A stretch of DNA of 64,000 nucleotides from Mya arenaria (GCF_026914265.1 NC_069138.1:31050262-31114261); one strand, 5' to 3'; shown: positions 1-12,949, numbered from the stretch's first letter. Translations and numbers: made by a program. Notes: generated by a model not told the origin, from the letters alone.

Positions 1-260
1 CTAAAAATGCATTTATGGAAAATATTCATTACTGATAACAAGATTGTAACCGTGTATTTCATAGCTGAAACGCACAAATATTGAATGATTGGTGAGTGCT
101 AAACGATTTACAGTGATCAACTATCGTCTCATTAGAAAGAAATACAGTTTTTTTTCTGCACTTTCCTTTCAATTAAACACGGCATCCTTCATAAGAACCA
201 TTATTTGTGATATTTGTTCATCCTTTTCGGTAAATTTTATTTCTTTTAGTACATCTTAGA
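1..260 (+). repeat. dispersed repeat R5, copy 1
   Basis: The segment that starts with AATGCATTTATGGAAAATAT near position 7 recurs with moderate divergence at about 22580-22830 and 58225-58500 in the same orientation, and at about 12990-13190 in the opposite one. All copies share the run ACTGATAACAAGATTGTA and a later CATAAGAACCAT block. No coding frame is conserved among the copies. It is probably an old non-autonomous transposon; the true left end may lie outside the window. Confidence 0.75.
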
Positions 261-1557
261 GTGTATCTTTAAATATTGTTTTTCTTTCAAATTTAAGTTG
301 AAAATATTATTGTTTTGGATATACTTTAAACGTATTCAATTTTTTCGTTGATGCCTCTGATACGAAATGAAAATGCTATTGAATGCGTAATAAGAAGAAT
401 TTATATTTTCTTCTAGTAATGTCACCAAAATTGGTAGAAGATCTGAATAACTTGCTGTTGGTCTTTTACTTATAAATATATGTGTAATTGAAACATGTGA
501 TAGATCGTTATGATTTACAAATACGCATATGACTGTGAGGTATTCAACAAATGTTATCCTTTATAAGAACCATCGTTTTTTTATATTTATTCATCCTTTT
601 CGGTACATTTAAACAACTGTATTAATTGTGGTACTGCTTATTTGGGTCAGAGTGCATCCTTAGAAAAATATACGATTTCACCAAACATAAATGGTTGTTA
701 GTGACACGTTATTGATTTTGTGATTTTGATTAAAGTTCCTTTTAATGAGGATCTGCAGAAAATGACATGAGCATAGGCATTTTCATTAGCCAATCGAATA
801 ACAGTTTTTTTTGACCAAATGTTTGGCCGTGATTCAGAGAAAATAAATATAGCAAATTAGTTCTAACTGATTGCTAATTGAGCGCAGCTTCTTTGATAAG
901 TTGGTCACTGAAACTCATGTCAGTTTCTTTTATAGTCTGTATTTTTGGAATAATTCTGGAATATACTCATTCGTGGTTGAATACTAAAATTTGAGACTTA
1001 AATAATATTGGACTTCATAATCTGTTGTTGGAAATGTATCCTTGTTAATGATACTTTGCCACAACAAATTCATCCTGAAACATTTGAGGACGTGCGACGT
1101 GTTATTAATACACTTCTGAGAGAACAATTGTAAACCTAATTATAGAAAACCGACTTTAAGCGAGAAACGTGAAAAGTTGCGTTCACTTCATGCAATATGA
1201 TCGAATTAGTCAAGCCACTCGAATAAGCGAGTGAATATAAGGCTTTTGACCTTCCCTTGTAAAATTAGTCGTAAAATCTTCACAAATTAAATTGCGTCAT
1301 CAAATGCTGAAACCTATCGACTCATGAAAGACTCATAGAAATTGAAAATCTAGGGACTAGTTATCAAGGTGTTGTCATCTCTGGGCGATACATGAGTGAC
1401 TCAGCTTGTGAATAATAAGGTAACTCCCAAAACGGAACACGTTGCGAACATGTAAATGATTTGATAATACAACACTGACCGTCAATTCGTGAAGAATAAT
1501 ATCAATGTGATCTAAGATGGAGATGGCTTTTAATAGTATACTTGAATTCTGAAATCA
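261..1557. other. AT-rich intergenic DNA, no gene seen
   Basis: No coding frame, RNA gene or clear repeat boundary is visible. About 545-610 holds a second fragment of the R5 3' part (CATAAGAACCAT-like block followed by TTCATCCTTTTCGGTA), so R5 debris continues here. Confidence 0.6.
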
Positions 1558-1830
1558 CTAGCGGATCCGGGGGACGCACCAGGTGCCCCCCTCCTCCTAA
1601 AATCGTCCAAGTGTACTTTCTATTTCAATACAGGAGAAAAAAAGTTATAAAACTCGCCCAAAATACACCATTTTGGACTAGAAATTGTTGATTTTTTCTT
1701 GGGGGAACAGCAATCCCCCATGCCAACACTTACAACCAAATAGATTTCGGTTCTGAGGGAAGGGCGCAAATCAAAAGGTTACCCCCCGCGCCTCCTAAGT
1801 TACTCGCCTCTTACGTTGATCCGCCCCTGG
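1558..1830 (+). mobile_element. MITE-A copy 1
   Basis: Left end CTAGCGGATCC and right end GATCCGCCCCTGG form an imperfect inverted repeat. The interior carries the family signature CCAAAATACACCATTTTGG followed by ACTAGAAATTGTT. Related copies lie at 15598-15838, 19521-19796, 19889-20173 (inverted) and 24045-24262 (inverted). It is short, non-coding and repeated, so a miniature inverted-repeat transposable element is the best reading. Confidence 0.8.
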
Positions 1831-3696
1831 ATATCACGTACTAATTAATTATACATGTAGTTCTTAAATAAAATGCCTGTTCAAATGTGATTACGATAAG
1901 TACTTACTCAGTCATATTCCAACAAAGTGGTAAAGTCATCTCATAAATTGACCCGTAAGTTAACTTTATTTGAAGAAAAAAACATCATTCGAAAAGCAGT
2001 ACAAACATTCGAGTACGATTTATTATTGGGACTATATTTTCTTCGTCTATCTTAAAAGCACTCGATCAAAACACTCCTGGTGCTGGGATGTTATTAGGTC
2101 ACTTGCCATTAGCCCCAAGAAGTGGCTTTGCAAGCGCAGCGTTGGGCGAGTGTTACGTGTTCGTTATATTTTTCCTAAACACGCGAGAGCGATAAATACT
2201 TGGGACAAAATGTGTTAGAATTTTGATAGCAGTGCTATTAGAAAGATATTTACCTGAAAACTAATTCGGATTCTGGCACTAAGTACCTTAATGTGGCTTA
2301 AATTGATTACTAAGTGTTCGTACTCACGAGTGTGAGATTTACACGGGACCGAGATTGCTCGTGTAAATGGTCAAAATGATGTACCCGCACTACGAAACAT
2401 CCGGGTGTGAGATAGACTTTTGACACGTTGTTTGGGTCATTTGCATGAGGCTAGACGTAATTAGGTCATTTGCAACTAACTTGCAAATTGTGGTTTTGAA
2501 TGTTCCCGTTAGGCGACTGTTGCGTGTTCCTTCCTATAAAGCGGAACATCCGAGTGCAACATAAACTAGAAATCGATCTGTCGCACTATATTCGAACAAT
2601 TAACACACTCGTTGGCCTAATGTTAAGTACAAATATCAACATGTTTTGGATTGCATTTTAATCAATACATGATTATATAAACAGTCTTACAAAGGTATTG
2701 TCTGAAGCTGTGAGTTGCTTTCTAGGTGAGCTATTGAAGTTATTTTATGTAACCTTTCCGCTGCATTTGTTTCATATATTAATTGAAATGTTGGCTTGCT
2801 CGTCAGATACCCAAAACAACCATTCCGACGTCCGTAACGCTTTCGACCGAGAGCCGTGACAGAGGATCAACCGAAATCCTGTTTAACGCGTTACAATGTA
2901 AGGCGAAAGTGACGATATATCCATTGTTGTCTGTGTACAATTCGATATTGTTTCAAAACAGCAAGGTGGCGATTTCAAATATGTTTCCCTGAATACCATT
3001 CCATAACTTCCTTTAGATAAAACAACAAAATCAATACTATTTCAATGTCATTATTTTGAAGTTAGAGAGAAGCACTTCGAAAACCGATTAACATACACAA
3101 CATGAACTTGCAACATGAGCAAAGAATGTCTATATAACGACATGCTTGACAAAAAGGAACTTGCAGACGTGGTCGACTGGCCGAGGAAAATTAGATAACA
3201 ACCCCCTGGGTAAAAAGCTCAAAAACCTCCACCCGTTTGTCATCTAGATTGACAGGATTTGTCTTATACCACTAGATGTCGGGCCTCATCACCCATGAGC
3301 GCCTTAACAATGATGTATAGAAAACATATCATTTACATGATTCATGTAAACATACTATATCAAGTTGTAAAAGTGTATATTGCATCGCTATGTTCTTTGT
3401 AGACAGGTGAAAACAAATTGATCATTCATATCATGAAATTGCATAATTAAAGCAAAACTTACACTATAAACATTTTCTTTTAAAGTTACACAATCAATTG
3501 AATCGATGTTAACGTATCGGTTCCCCAAAGCTGAATACCTTTACATTCATATCCGCACGAATCACTCGTCCTTATAAAACGCCAGCTGGCGGTCATTTCG
3601 TTATAAACGAGGGGAAATAATTTCCTTCTAATTGTTTTTACTCAAACGTAGAAAATTATACGTTTTTTCAATTTGCAAACGCACAGTTTGATCATT
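1831..3696. other. intergenic DNA, no gene seen
   Basis: Only short open frames without recognisable similarity or codon-use support. Nothing further could be identified. Confidence 0.55.
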
Positions 3697-4293
3697 CGTT
3701 TTAAGCGTAACGTTCCGCTGTAGGCGGGCGTTCGTTTTAAGCGTAACGTTCCGCTGTAGGCGGGCGTTCGTTTTAAGTGTAACGTTCCGCTGTAGGCGGG
3801 CGTTCGTTTTAAGTGTAACGTTCCGCTGTAGGCGAAAGTGCGTTCATAGTGTAACGTTCCGCTGTAGGCGAAAGTGCGTTCATAGTGTAACGTTCCGCTG
3901 TAGGCGGAAGTGCGTTCATAGTGTAACGTTCCGCTGTAGGCGGAAGTGCGTTCATAGTGTAACGTTCCGCTGTAGGCGGAAGTGCGTTCATAGTGTAACG
4001 TTCCGCTGTAGGCGAAAGTGCGTTCATAGTGTAACGTTCCGCTGTAGGCGAAAGTGCGTTCATAGCGTAACGTTCCGCTGTAGGCGAAAGTGCGTTCATA
4101 GCGTAACGTTCCGCTGTAGGCCAAAGTGCGTTCATAGCGTAACGTTCCGCTGTAGGCGAAAGTGCGTTCATAGCGTAACGTTCCTCTGTAGGCGGACGTT
4201 CGTTCATAGCGTAACGTTCCTCTGTAGGCAGGCGTGTAACGCTCCGCTGTAGGCGGAAGTGCGTTCATAATGTAACGCTCCGCTATAAGCGGA
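3697..4293 (+). repeat. 36-bp minisatellite, about 16 copies
   Basis: Tandem copies of a 36-bp unit containing GTAACGTTCCGCTGTAGGCG. The units grade along the array: left units have TTCGTTTTAAG, middle units TTCATAGTG and right units TTCATAGCG, the pattern expected when duplication spreads from neighbours. The period is a multiple of three, so long open frames on the - strand (12-residue repeats) arise automatically. They are not evidence of a gene. Confidence 0.95.
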
Positions 4294-5044
4294 AGTGCGT
4301 TGATAGTACTTTGATGTACTTGATTAGTAATATGGAAATTGGCATAACCAGTTCGATGTGTGGAGGTTCAGGGCCTATGTATATAAGACCAAGTCGACCA
4401 CTTCAGGTTGGAGCATGCATTTCTCTGAAGGGATCTGTTGTGTCTTTGGCATCGCATGTTGCAAATGGTGGCAGCGGGTGTTTGAAGACAACTGCCGAAT
4501 CGGAGTTGCGTCTTTGGCTTCGCACGTTACATAAGGTAGGGCAATTGAGTGATTGGATTTTTAAAACAAATCAAAAACTACTCTACAACAGCAAGCATAC
4601 ATTTTAAGTGGCCCTTTTTTATTTTATTTAGTCTACAAATGGTCATTTCCCATTGTATATTTGGTAAACAATAATGATTAAGATAAAAGTGATAAACGCT
4701 TAAGATTATTAAACTCATATTTTAATCAATAGGATGACAGCACTTTTCAATTTATTTTACGTTTATCTTTTTTATTGCGGTTAACGTTATAGCCATATGG
4801 GTTGGATCGTCAACAAATTGGATCCCCATATTAAAAATGAAACTTTATGCCTCATTACGGCTCATTTAGTTTTATGAGTGTATGCAGAATCATTTTACCA
4901 GACGATTTAAATGAAATTTGCACCAAATATAATTATAGCAGTGTTCAAGGAAGTAATTGGGTATTTTCGTAACAGGATAACTTAACATGTATATTAATTA
5001 TGTGAAATTACCATGACTCTTTGTATGCAAATATTACATTTTTT
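4294..5044. other. intergenic DNA, no gene seen
   Basis: AT-rich sequence between the minisatellite and the first FB1 element. The open frame at 4311-4607 has no recognisable family and no splice or context support. Confidence 0.5.
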
Positions 5045-5402
5045 AAAGCTGCACTCTCACAGATTTACCGTTTTGACAACATTTTTATTTATTGTCTTGG
5101 AATAAACCAATTTTAGCGTCAATTTCTGCATACTAGTGATATAACACTGCTGACAAAAGATCAGATCTCATTTTTTCATATTTCCGTTCAAAAATTAATG
5201 TTTTATGGTTAAAAGCGTTACTAACGGTTTAAGAAAAATGCATAAAATATCATTTTTTAACTTAAATATGAAAATCTGCGATCTGATTTTTATCAGAAGT
5301 CTTATATCACTGGTGCCATGCAATTTGCATAAATTGGCTCGTTCCAAGACAAAAAATAAAAAAAGTTGTCTAAACGTTCAATCTGTGGGAGTGCAGCTTT
5401 AA
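5045..5402. mobile_element. FB1 foldback MITE, copy 1
   Basis: Begins AAAGCTGCACTCTCACAG and ends with its near reverse complement CTGTGGGAGTGCAGCTTT. The halves are broadly self-complementary: GATCAGATCTCATTTTTTCA on the left faces AATCTGCGATCTGATTTTT on the right. Further copies lie at 12049-12411, 28898-29250, 30509-30891 and 44182-44530, with half copies near 5580, 28280 and 32393. The transcript of a whole copy would fold into one long hairpin. Confidence 0.85.
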
Positions 5403-5579
5403 GCTTCAATCACCGTTTCGTACGTAAACACATGTTCAGTGATGTAAGTGGACTGGTACCCTTATTATATTTACCAAAAAGTAACGTAGGGAAACAGTCT
5501 AGATATAAGCGGAAGATGACAACGACTAGATGTCAATAAGGCGAGTAACAAAACAAGTTTAGAGACCATTATGTACGTT

Positions 5580-5760
5580 AAAGCTGAACTCTCACAGATT
5601 GAACGTTTTTGACAACGTTTTTATTTTTTGTTTTCAGATGAGCTATTTTTTGTGAAAATACGTGGAAACCAGTAATATAAGTCTACTGTCTAAAAATCAA
5701 ATCGCAGATTTTCATATTTATGCTGAAATATTGATATGTTATGCATTTTTTAAAAGCGTT
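5580..5760. mobile_element. FB1 partial copy (left half)
   Basis: Starts AAGCTGAACTCTCACAGATT and follows the FB1 left half through the AAATCGCAGATTTTCATATT block, then loses similarity. The right half is missing or replaced by unrelated sequence before 5890. Confidence 0.7.
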
Positions 5761-6086
5761 CGTGCACAACTCAATTAAGATTTTTGGTAAACTCACTTGT
5801 GTCGTATTACTTTCAAACCATAACTTCTCGAGGTAATGAAAAACGGTTTCATATAACGAAAAAGATATTAATGGATGAACGGTCAACCCATCTTATTCAA
5901 CATTTGCAAGTTAGTTATATATCAATAAATCAATAACATTTATCATTGTGACCAATAATTCAATCCTTTTGCACATGTAGGTAAATAAAGGTCAAGGAAA
6001 GGCCAAATGAAATAATGATTAGTTACTCAGGCACCACTGCATTCGCATTTTTGCACCCCATTTCAGTTTTAGTTCCAATTTTAAAC

Positions 6087-6263
6087 ACAGTCGAAACCCG
6101 TTGGCTCGATATCTCAAGGACCGGCCTCAGTGCTTCGAGCCTCGCGAATATCGAGCCAAGCGGGAATGCTTACACAAAGTTAAATAAAATTTGTCCTTTA
6201 AATCCAGGTCGAGCCAACGAGAATATCGAGCCAACCATATCGAGCCAACGGGTTTCGACTGTA
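6087..6263. mobile_element. 177-bp MITE with 26-bp inverted ends
   Basis: ACAGTCGAAACCCGTTGGCT at 6087 is mirrored by AGCCAACGGGTTTCGACTGT near 6243-6262, and the inverted ends extend to about 26 bp. The interior repeats the motif TCGAGCC several times in both orientations. It resembles the element at 60362-60525, whose ends start ACAGTCGAATCTCG. No coding capacity. Confidence 0.8.
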
Positions 6264-6404
6264 GTATATATACAGTTTGTTAAAAGTTTGTTCAACCAAA
6301 TCACGCCTTTAATAACATGCATTTAAATGTGATTATTAGACTATAAAATAAATCAGACAACTCCGTCCAATGTTGTTGTTTTTTTACAAAATGTGCCTGA
6401 CTGC

Positions 6405-6640
6405 AGTGGCGTAGCTAGCGCTCTATTCATGTCGATTCATAATTGTGCTAGGGGGATTTCAGGGGCATGCCCCCTCGGAGAACTTTAAATACCATGGTGC
6501 AATCTAGTGCATTCTAGGCGTTCTGTGGTGCTTTACTTAGTAGTGGAAAATGGACAGTTTTAGGATCACTCAGCTAGACATACAGCAACTTTGATAGAAT
6601 TTTTTGTCAAAATCATGTGGATAGATTCAGCCGCGTACTC
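6405..6640. mobile_element. probable MITE fragment
   Basis: GCAGTGGCGTAGCTAGC followed by a CATGCCCCCTC block resembles the terminus of a common transposon class with CAGTGGCGTAGC ends. No matching right end was located, so it is either truncated or the boundary is wrong. Confidence 0.4.
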
Positions 6641-6819
6641 GCGTGTAGGCAGCTACACGCCTGCTGAGGCTGTGATACTAATTAATGTTTCCTATAAAAT
6701 CAAGTTCATGTGTGGCCATACACCCGTCTTAAATCATTAAGATTTAAATTCATGTCATAACAGTGATACTTAAGTGAGCATGAGTTTACCGTTATCAGAG
6801 TGATGCAAACGTTGTTTTA

Positions 6820-7325
6820 AGACTGACTCGCTCATATTTTGACCAAAAATTAGTTTTCTCGGTAATTCATCTGAAAACACTTATCTTATCATTATTTTAC
6901 TCTATAATATTGAAATTGCAGAAGAAAATACAGTTAAAGCATAAACAAGTATTTTGGTTTTAGTGGGGTTCGAGCTCACGCCGGTAAAGTCAAGAAAAAA
7001 ATAGAACACAGTCTGTTAGTCCACACAGCCACCGGGACTTGAACAAAATTGGTGAACAAGTTGACCTGTTAATGATGCATTGATAGCATCACGTGATAAT
7101 GTCAATCAACCAATCACACAACACCATAACCGTAATAAATTTTTAATCGCGTTATTAACGCTAATGAAAATGGCGGTCTTCAAAGACGATATTTGAGCAA
7201 CATCAACATTTGCTGAAGGGTTCCAGCTTCTGGTAATTCTGTTTTAACACTCCTTATGATTTGCAACACTTTATTCCGAAATTAAAACAGTGCATTTTAC
7301 AAACCATGAGCGAGTCACTTTAAGG
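6820..7325. mobile_element. about 505-bp inverted-end element
   Basis: GACTCGCTCATATTTT at the left is mirrored by ATGAGCGAGTCAC at the right (about 7306-7318). The interior holds a tRNA-like segment on the - strand (about 6961-7040) with a B-box-like TCGAACCCCA when read on that strand. It could be a composite of a MITE and a nested tRNA-derived SINE. Boundaries are approximate. Confidence 0.45.
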
Positions 7326-7956
7326 TAACCCATCCCTCATTAGGATGCAAAGATGTGTGAGTGCATTTTTTTTGCAAAGTTATACTATGATCGTATAGTA
7401 ATTTTATTGATTCGTTCTGGAAATAACATAATGCCTATATCAAAAAGCTCTCGGTGAAAACTTTTTAATTTTAAATTCAACATTTTGTAGCTTTAGAAAT
7501 GTAACTTTACTAGTAGCATGCCATGTGCCCAGTCCGAGTGCGAGTATAAATAAACACAAAATCACCAAGCATTTTTTTTTGCTATTAATAATGGTTGGCG
7601 TATCTTAATTGCATAAATATTGAAATCGAAGATATATACACCATTGGCAAATGAAATGAAGAAAATATATAAAAACTGCCCAATTCTTCAACAATTGTGT
7701 CATAAATTGTGATACTCATCTGATGCAAAAAGAACGAAATTATTTGTCAGGTGCATTAAAATGGGAATGCTGTTGTTTGCTTTTTCCCAGTTGATAATCT
7801 GCTTCATTTTTAATTGCCTTCAAGTTGATGCCGTTTCTTCGTGTTTATTTTTGATTTTGTCAATAAATGTAAGAACATTGTGAAGTTGAGTTAAACCATT
7901 TTTTTGTAAACGATATTACGATGTTGATTGTGTGTCTTTTGTACTGTGACATGCTT

Positions 7957-8330
7957 GGTACGGATCTTAATTGGATCTAGGAACGATGTAGCTAATTGGA
8001 TTACTTGTTATCAATAACTGACCAGTGGATGAAGTCAATGAATTACGACCCTAAGAATAACTTAAGTTGCATATTGAATACCACCACTGGAGTAGAATCT
8101 TACGGTTATACATCATTGACTTCATTCACTCCATATATCAATTAGTTATAACAAGAAATCCGATTAGCTACATCGTTCTAAGATCCAATTAAGATCCGTA
8201 CTGAATACCACCACTGGAGTGGAATCTTACGGTCATACATCATTGACTTCATTCACTCCATTTATCAATTAGTTATAACAAGAAATCCGATTAGCTACAT
8301 CATCAAAATCCAATTAAGACCAATATTAAA
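7957..8330. repeat. foldback repeat with a duplicated arm
   Basis: The arm at about 7957-8068 (starting GGTACGGATCTTAATTGGAT) is the imperfect reverse complement of 8093-8202. That right arm is then repeated in direct orientation at about 8204-8325, both copies starting GAATACCACCACTGGAGT. The layout is arm, inverted arm, inverted arm again, which suggests a foldback element that gained a tandem copy of one arm. Confidence 0.75.
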
Positions 8331-8885
8331 TACCAGCCCTAGTGTCACTCGAGCAATTTGATTCTCTTTTGAACTTGATGAATAAATTCAGATTTGTTAA
8401 CAACTTAATTAGCAAATTAATTTTCTTTAGAATAAATAATGCGGTCTGGTTGCTAATAAAAAAAATAGATTGTTTACCCATTACCATTTGCAATGGATTA
8501 AAAAAGAACCACTCGAATACGACAGAAGGCAAAGTATAAATTAGAGTTTCGTAATTTTAATGCAATTCAATTTTCATTACTCCAGAGCATAAAATGTATT
8601 CTGGCAGTTGAGCTTACTTATGCCATTAAGCTTTGTAAAACCAAGTAAAGTGACTAAAAATTAAATGCTAGATTTTCAATAAATTCAGTAAAGATTGGAC
8701 AAAAACTGCGTAAATAACAAAGCCGATAAGAAAACGCGACGACTTCGATGACGATGCGGATGACGATGTCGGACAAAATAATACCATAAGTGTGGAGATG
8801 AAGAGCGAACATGTGACTCAGGAAAAGACTCAGGAAAAGACGACGACGCCACACAATATGGTCCCTATCAAACCACATAGAGATA
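8331..8885. other. intergenic DNA, no gene seen
   Basis: Short overlapping open frames occur on both strands but none has recognisable similarity. The segment 8730-8870 is purine-rich and immediately precedes the satellite. Confidence 0.5.
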
Positions 8886-10602
8886 TACAGTAATCACTGC
8901 CGTCACGCATATCATGATGTACAGTAATCACTGCCGTCACGCATATCATGATGTACAGTAATCACTGCCGTCACGCATATCATGATGTACAGTAATCACT
9001 GCCGTCACGCATATCATGATGTACAGTAATCGCTGCCGTCACGCATATCATGATGTACAGTAATCACTGCCGTCACGCATATCATGATGTACAGTAATCA
9101 CTGCCGTCACGCATATCATGATGTACAGTAATCACTGCCGTCACGCATATCATGATGTACAGTAATCACTGCCGTCACGCATATCATGATGTACAGTAAT
9201 CGCTGCCGTCACGCATATCATGATATACAGTAATCGCTGCCGTCACGCATATCATGTTGTACAGTAATCGCTGCCGTCACGCATATCATAATGTACAGTA
9301 ATCGCTGCCGGTACGCGTATCGTTTTGTACAGTATTCACTGCCGTCACGCATATCATGTTGTACAGTATTCACTGCCGTCACGCATATCATGATGTACAG
9401 TAATCACTGCCGTCACGCATATCATGATGTACAGTAATCACTGCCGTCACGCATATCATGATGTACAGTAATCACTGCCGTCACGCATATCATGATATAC
9501 AGTAATCACTGCCGTCACGCATATCATGATGTACAGTAATCACTGCCGTCACGCATATCATGATGTACAGTAATCACTGCCGTCACGCATATCATGATGT
9601 ACAGTAATCACTGCCGTCACGCATATCATGTTGTACAGTATTCGCTGCCGTCACGCATATCATGATGTACAGTATTCGCTGCCGTCACGCATATCATGAT
9701 GTACAGTAATCGCTGCCGTCACGCATATCATGATGTACAGTAATCACTGCCGTCACGCATATCATGATGTACAGTAATCACTGCCGTCACGCATATCATG
9801 ATGTACAGTAATCACTGCCGTCACGCATATCATGATGTACAGTAATCACTGCCGTCACGCATATCATGATGTACAGTAATCACTGCCGTCACGCATATCA
9901 TGATGTACAGTAATCACTGCCGTCACGCATATTATGTTGAACAGTAATCACTGCCGGTAGGTATTTCATGGTGTACAGTAATCACTGCCGTCAGGCATAT
10001 CATGGTGTACGGTAATCACTTTCGTCACGCATATCATGTTGTACAGTAATCACTGCCGTCACGCAAATCATGATGTACAGTAATCACTGCCGGTACGCAT
10101 ATCATGATGTACAGTAATCACTGCCGTCACGCATATCATGATGTACAGTAATCACTGCCGGTACGCATATCATGATGTACAGTAATCACTGCCGTCACGC
10201 ATATCATGATGTACAGTAATCACTGCCGTCACGCATATCATGATGTACAGTAATCACTGCCGGTACGCAAATCATGATGTACAGTAATCACTGCCGGTAC
10301 GTCTATCATGATGTACAGTAATCACTGCCGTCACGCATATCATGATGTACAGTAATCACTGCCGGTACGCAAATCATGATGTACAGTAATCACTGCCGGT
10401 ACGCCTATCATGATGTACAGTAATCACTGCCGTCACGCATATCATGGTGTGCAGTAATCACTGCCGTTAATCATATCATGATGTACAGTTATCACTGCCG
10501 TCACGCATATCATGGTGTACAGTAATCGCTGCCGTCACGCATATCATGTTGTACATGAATCACTGCCGTCACGCATATCATGTTGTACAAATCACTGCCA
10601 TA
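8886..10602 (+). repeat. 34-bp satellite, about 50 copies
   Basis: Near-perfect head-to-tail copies of a 34-bp unit containing CACTGCCGTCACGCATATCA then TGATGTACAGTAAT. Central copies are almost identical, and the edges are more diverged (near 9300 and 9930-10030, and the last units). A variant with CGGTACGC in place of CGTCACGC recurs towards the right. There a three-monomer, 102-bp higher-order unit repeats at 10261-10362 and 10363-10464. Confidence 0.97.
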
Positions 10603-10659
10603 AATCACAGTTCAAAATATCTTTATTTCAAAAAATTGAATTTTATCTTTTATAGGTGA

Positions 10660-10712
10660 ATCCTTTTATCATCATCATCATCATAATAATCAACAACAAC
10701 AACACCAACACC

Positions 10713-10770
<58 letters not shown>

Positions 10771-10850
10771 ACAACATCATATTCATATTATTCATATTAT
10801 TCATATTCATATTCATATTCATATTCATATTCACCATCATATTTATCATC
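10660..10850 (+). repeat. compound trinucleotide microsatellite
   Basis: Runs of ATC, AAC, ACC, ATC again and then ATTCAT/ATTCAT-type hexamers follow one another without a break. Both strands are therefore open for long stretches (poly-Ile or poly-Met frames), which is low-complexity artefact. Confidence 0.95.
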
Positions 10851-11805
10851 ACAATTGTTTTTATTGTAAAACGCAATATATATTTACTATTAATTGTATT
10901 CGTTTTTACTAATGTATAATCTAGCTAGATGTTTCATGCTCATCGCCAGTTGACAGTAAATATTTAAAATCAATGTTTCTGCTTTTAGTATTACTCAGGC
11001 GTTTAACTTTTTTTGCGCGATGTATCTGATCTGTTTACCTTAGCAACCGCGGATGTTGTTTACATCCGAGTTTAGACTTACATATCTAAGGATATGTTTA
11101 TCGCATCAGCCTACTGGCCTTAATATAAGTATTCGCTGACAATTGAAAGAAAATGCAAATTTGGTTGATCATACATATATTGAACTTGATCAGGCACGTA
11201 TGATTAGTTGAAGGTAAAAAGACTCTTTGTATGAGGCTTACATCCATCTTTATAGAGCTCTTTAATTTATTACCAAGCTATTTTACTGCATTTAATAGAA
11301 TGCATAAATACCCGTGGTGAAGATTAGCAATCTATAACGTCATAAGAAATCTTTCATCCGGAGAATGTACATCTTCATGCATTCGCATATGACTTTTTTT
11401 CCGTCTGATTTTATTCAACTCGAAACACCCATTAAAACAGGATTAAAGTTAAAGACCCATTCGCTACAGTTTTGTTGCAATCAAATATAAACCTTTGTGA
11501 TCATGAAGATACCTTAAGTATAAAAAGTCGGAAATAAGTAAATATCACACAAATTATTGAAAAACATAAAAAAGTGAGCTTAGCTTAATCCTGTTATAAG
11601 GGACTTAAGAAGTTTCGAGAATTTGGGGTCAGGATATTAATTCATAATGCAATAATATGAATAAAAAGAATACAAAATTCAGCCTGACGGGATTTTAAAC
11701 TTGGTACCTTATACCGGGGTTGCTGTCGGGGCCTAAAATCATGCACCATCATAGAGATATGCCTTTGCAGGGTTTATGTGACAAATTACCAATCTTTATG
11801 TATAA
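10851..11805. other. intergenic DNA, no gene seen
   Basis: AT-rich, no supported open frame or RNA gene. Confidence 0.5.
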
Positions 11806-11911
11806 GTTAGATGACGTGAATTAAAATCTTAATCATTAAGAATAGGTGGAGTGAGCGTTATGAACCAGTCCTTCTTAATCATTAAGATTTTATTCAGTTC
11901 ATCTAACTGAC
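11806..11911. repeat. hairpin MITE-like element, 38-bp arms
   Basis: AGTTAGATGACGTGAATTAA on the left is mirrored by the segment ending CAGTTCATCTAACT on the right. Both arms carry the self-complementary CTTAATCATTAAG. The loop is roughly 28 nt. A related CTTAAATCATTAAG motif occurs near 6730. Confidence 0.75.
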
Positions 11912-12048
11912 TTAGAATACAACCTCATTGGCTGGACATGGACAGCCCAAAATCTGACGCAGGGATTGTGTATCGGATGATTGGCAGTGGGCGGACCTAT
12001 AACACCCGCGAAAGTTGAAATTCCAAATAAATGTTTATGTTTATCGTT

Positions 12049-12411
12049 TAAAGCTTCACTCTCACAGATTTACCATTTTTACAACTTTTTTATTTTTTGT
12101 GTTGGAAAGAGCAAATATTTGCGTAAATATCTGCAAACCCATGATGAGAGATTGCTGACAAAAGATCATATCGCAGATGTTCATATTTCCGTTCGAATAT
12201 TAATGTTTTATGGCTTAAACCGTTACTAATGGTTTAAGAAAAATGCATAAAACATCATTTTTTGAACTTAAATATAAAAATCTGCGATCTAATTTTTTGT
12301 CAGCAGTCTTATATAACTGGTTTCCATGGATTTTCGCAAAAACTGTCTCGTTCCAAGAAAAAAATTAAAAAAGTTATCAAAACGTTCAATCTGTGAGAGT
12401 GCAGCTTTAAG
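12049..12411. mobile_element. FB1 foldback MITE, copy 2
   Basis: A full-length member starting AAAGCTTCACTCTCACAG and ending CTGTGAGAGTGCAGCTTTAA. The central self-complementary part has ATGTTTTATGGCTTAAACCG facing its inverted partner GGTTTAAG...CATAAAACAT. Confidence 0.85.
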
Positions 12412-12949
12412 GTGAACTACAAATATTTTAGTAGAACAAATCTTTTACTATTTGTTTTAAACTTAACAAGAAGCGTTAAATAGGCCTAATAAGCCATTTA
12501 GATAATTGTAAACATAAACAAATTCACAGACTAAACTAGATAGCGGGTCTTTAAATCATCACATCGGCTTAGGATCTTTCATACATAATCTTCTTTTTGA
12601 AAATCCGTTTCAATGTTGGTTTGATGATGAATAAAAGTCATGGCACATGCGGATCTTTGAAAACCTTTAGAAAAGTGTCCCTTTCATTTATATTAAGTTT
12701 GATTTAATCCCATTTATAATTACGATATGGGATGACTTTTCACATACAAACTACTAAAAATTAAATGGAGTTAACCAAAAATGAAAGAAAACTTATTTAT
12801 TATAAATACAGATAAAGAACTACATATCCCCTTTGCAAAAGATATACAAGTGATTATGTTCAATACATTTGTTGCTTGAACTTCTTTTCGTGTTGAGACA
12901 TATTCCTCCGCCAGTGGAATCACCGTGCAAATTCACACTTAAAGATGCA

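Noticed and set aside
3642..4268. 208-codon - strand frame of 12-residue repeats (AYSGTLRYERTF type)
   Set aside because: Produced by a 36-bp minisatellite whose period is a multiple of three; a second frame of the same array is open too, and no flanking coding sequence or splice sites support a gene.
8886..10602. CRISPR-like array
   Set aside because: Units are directly abutting 34-bp copies without unique spacers, in a eukaryotic genome; it is a satellite.
10643..10919. Poly-Ile and poly-Met frames on both strands
   Set aside because: Trinucleotide microsatellite without stops; low-complexity artefact.
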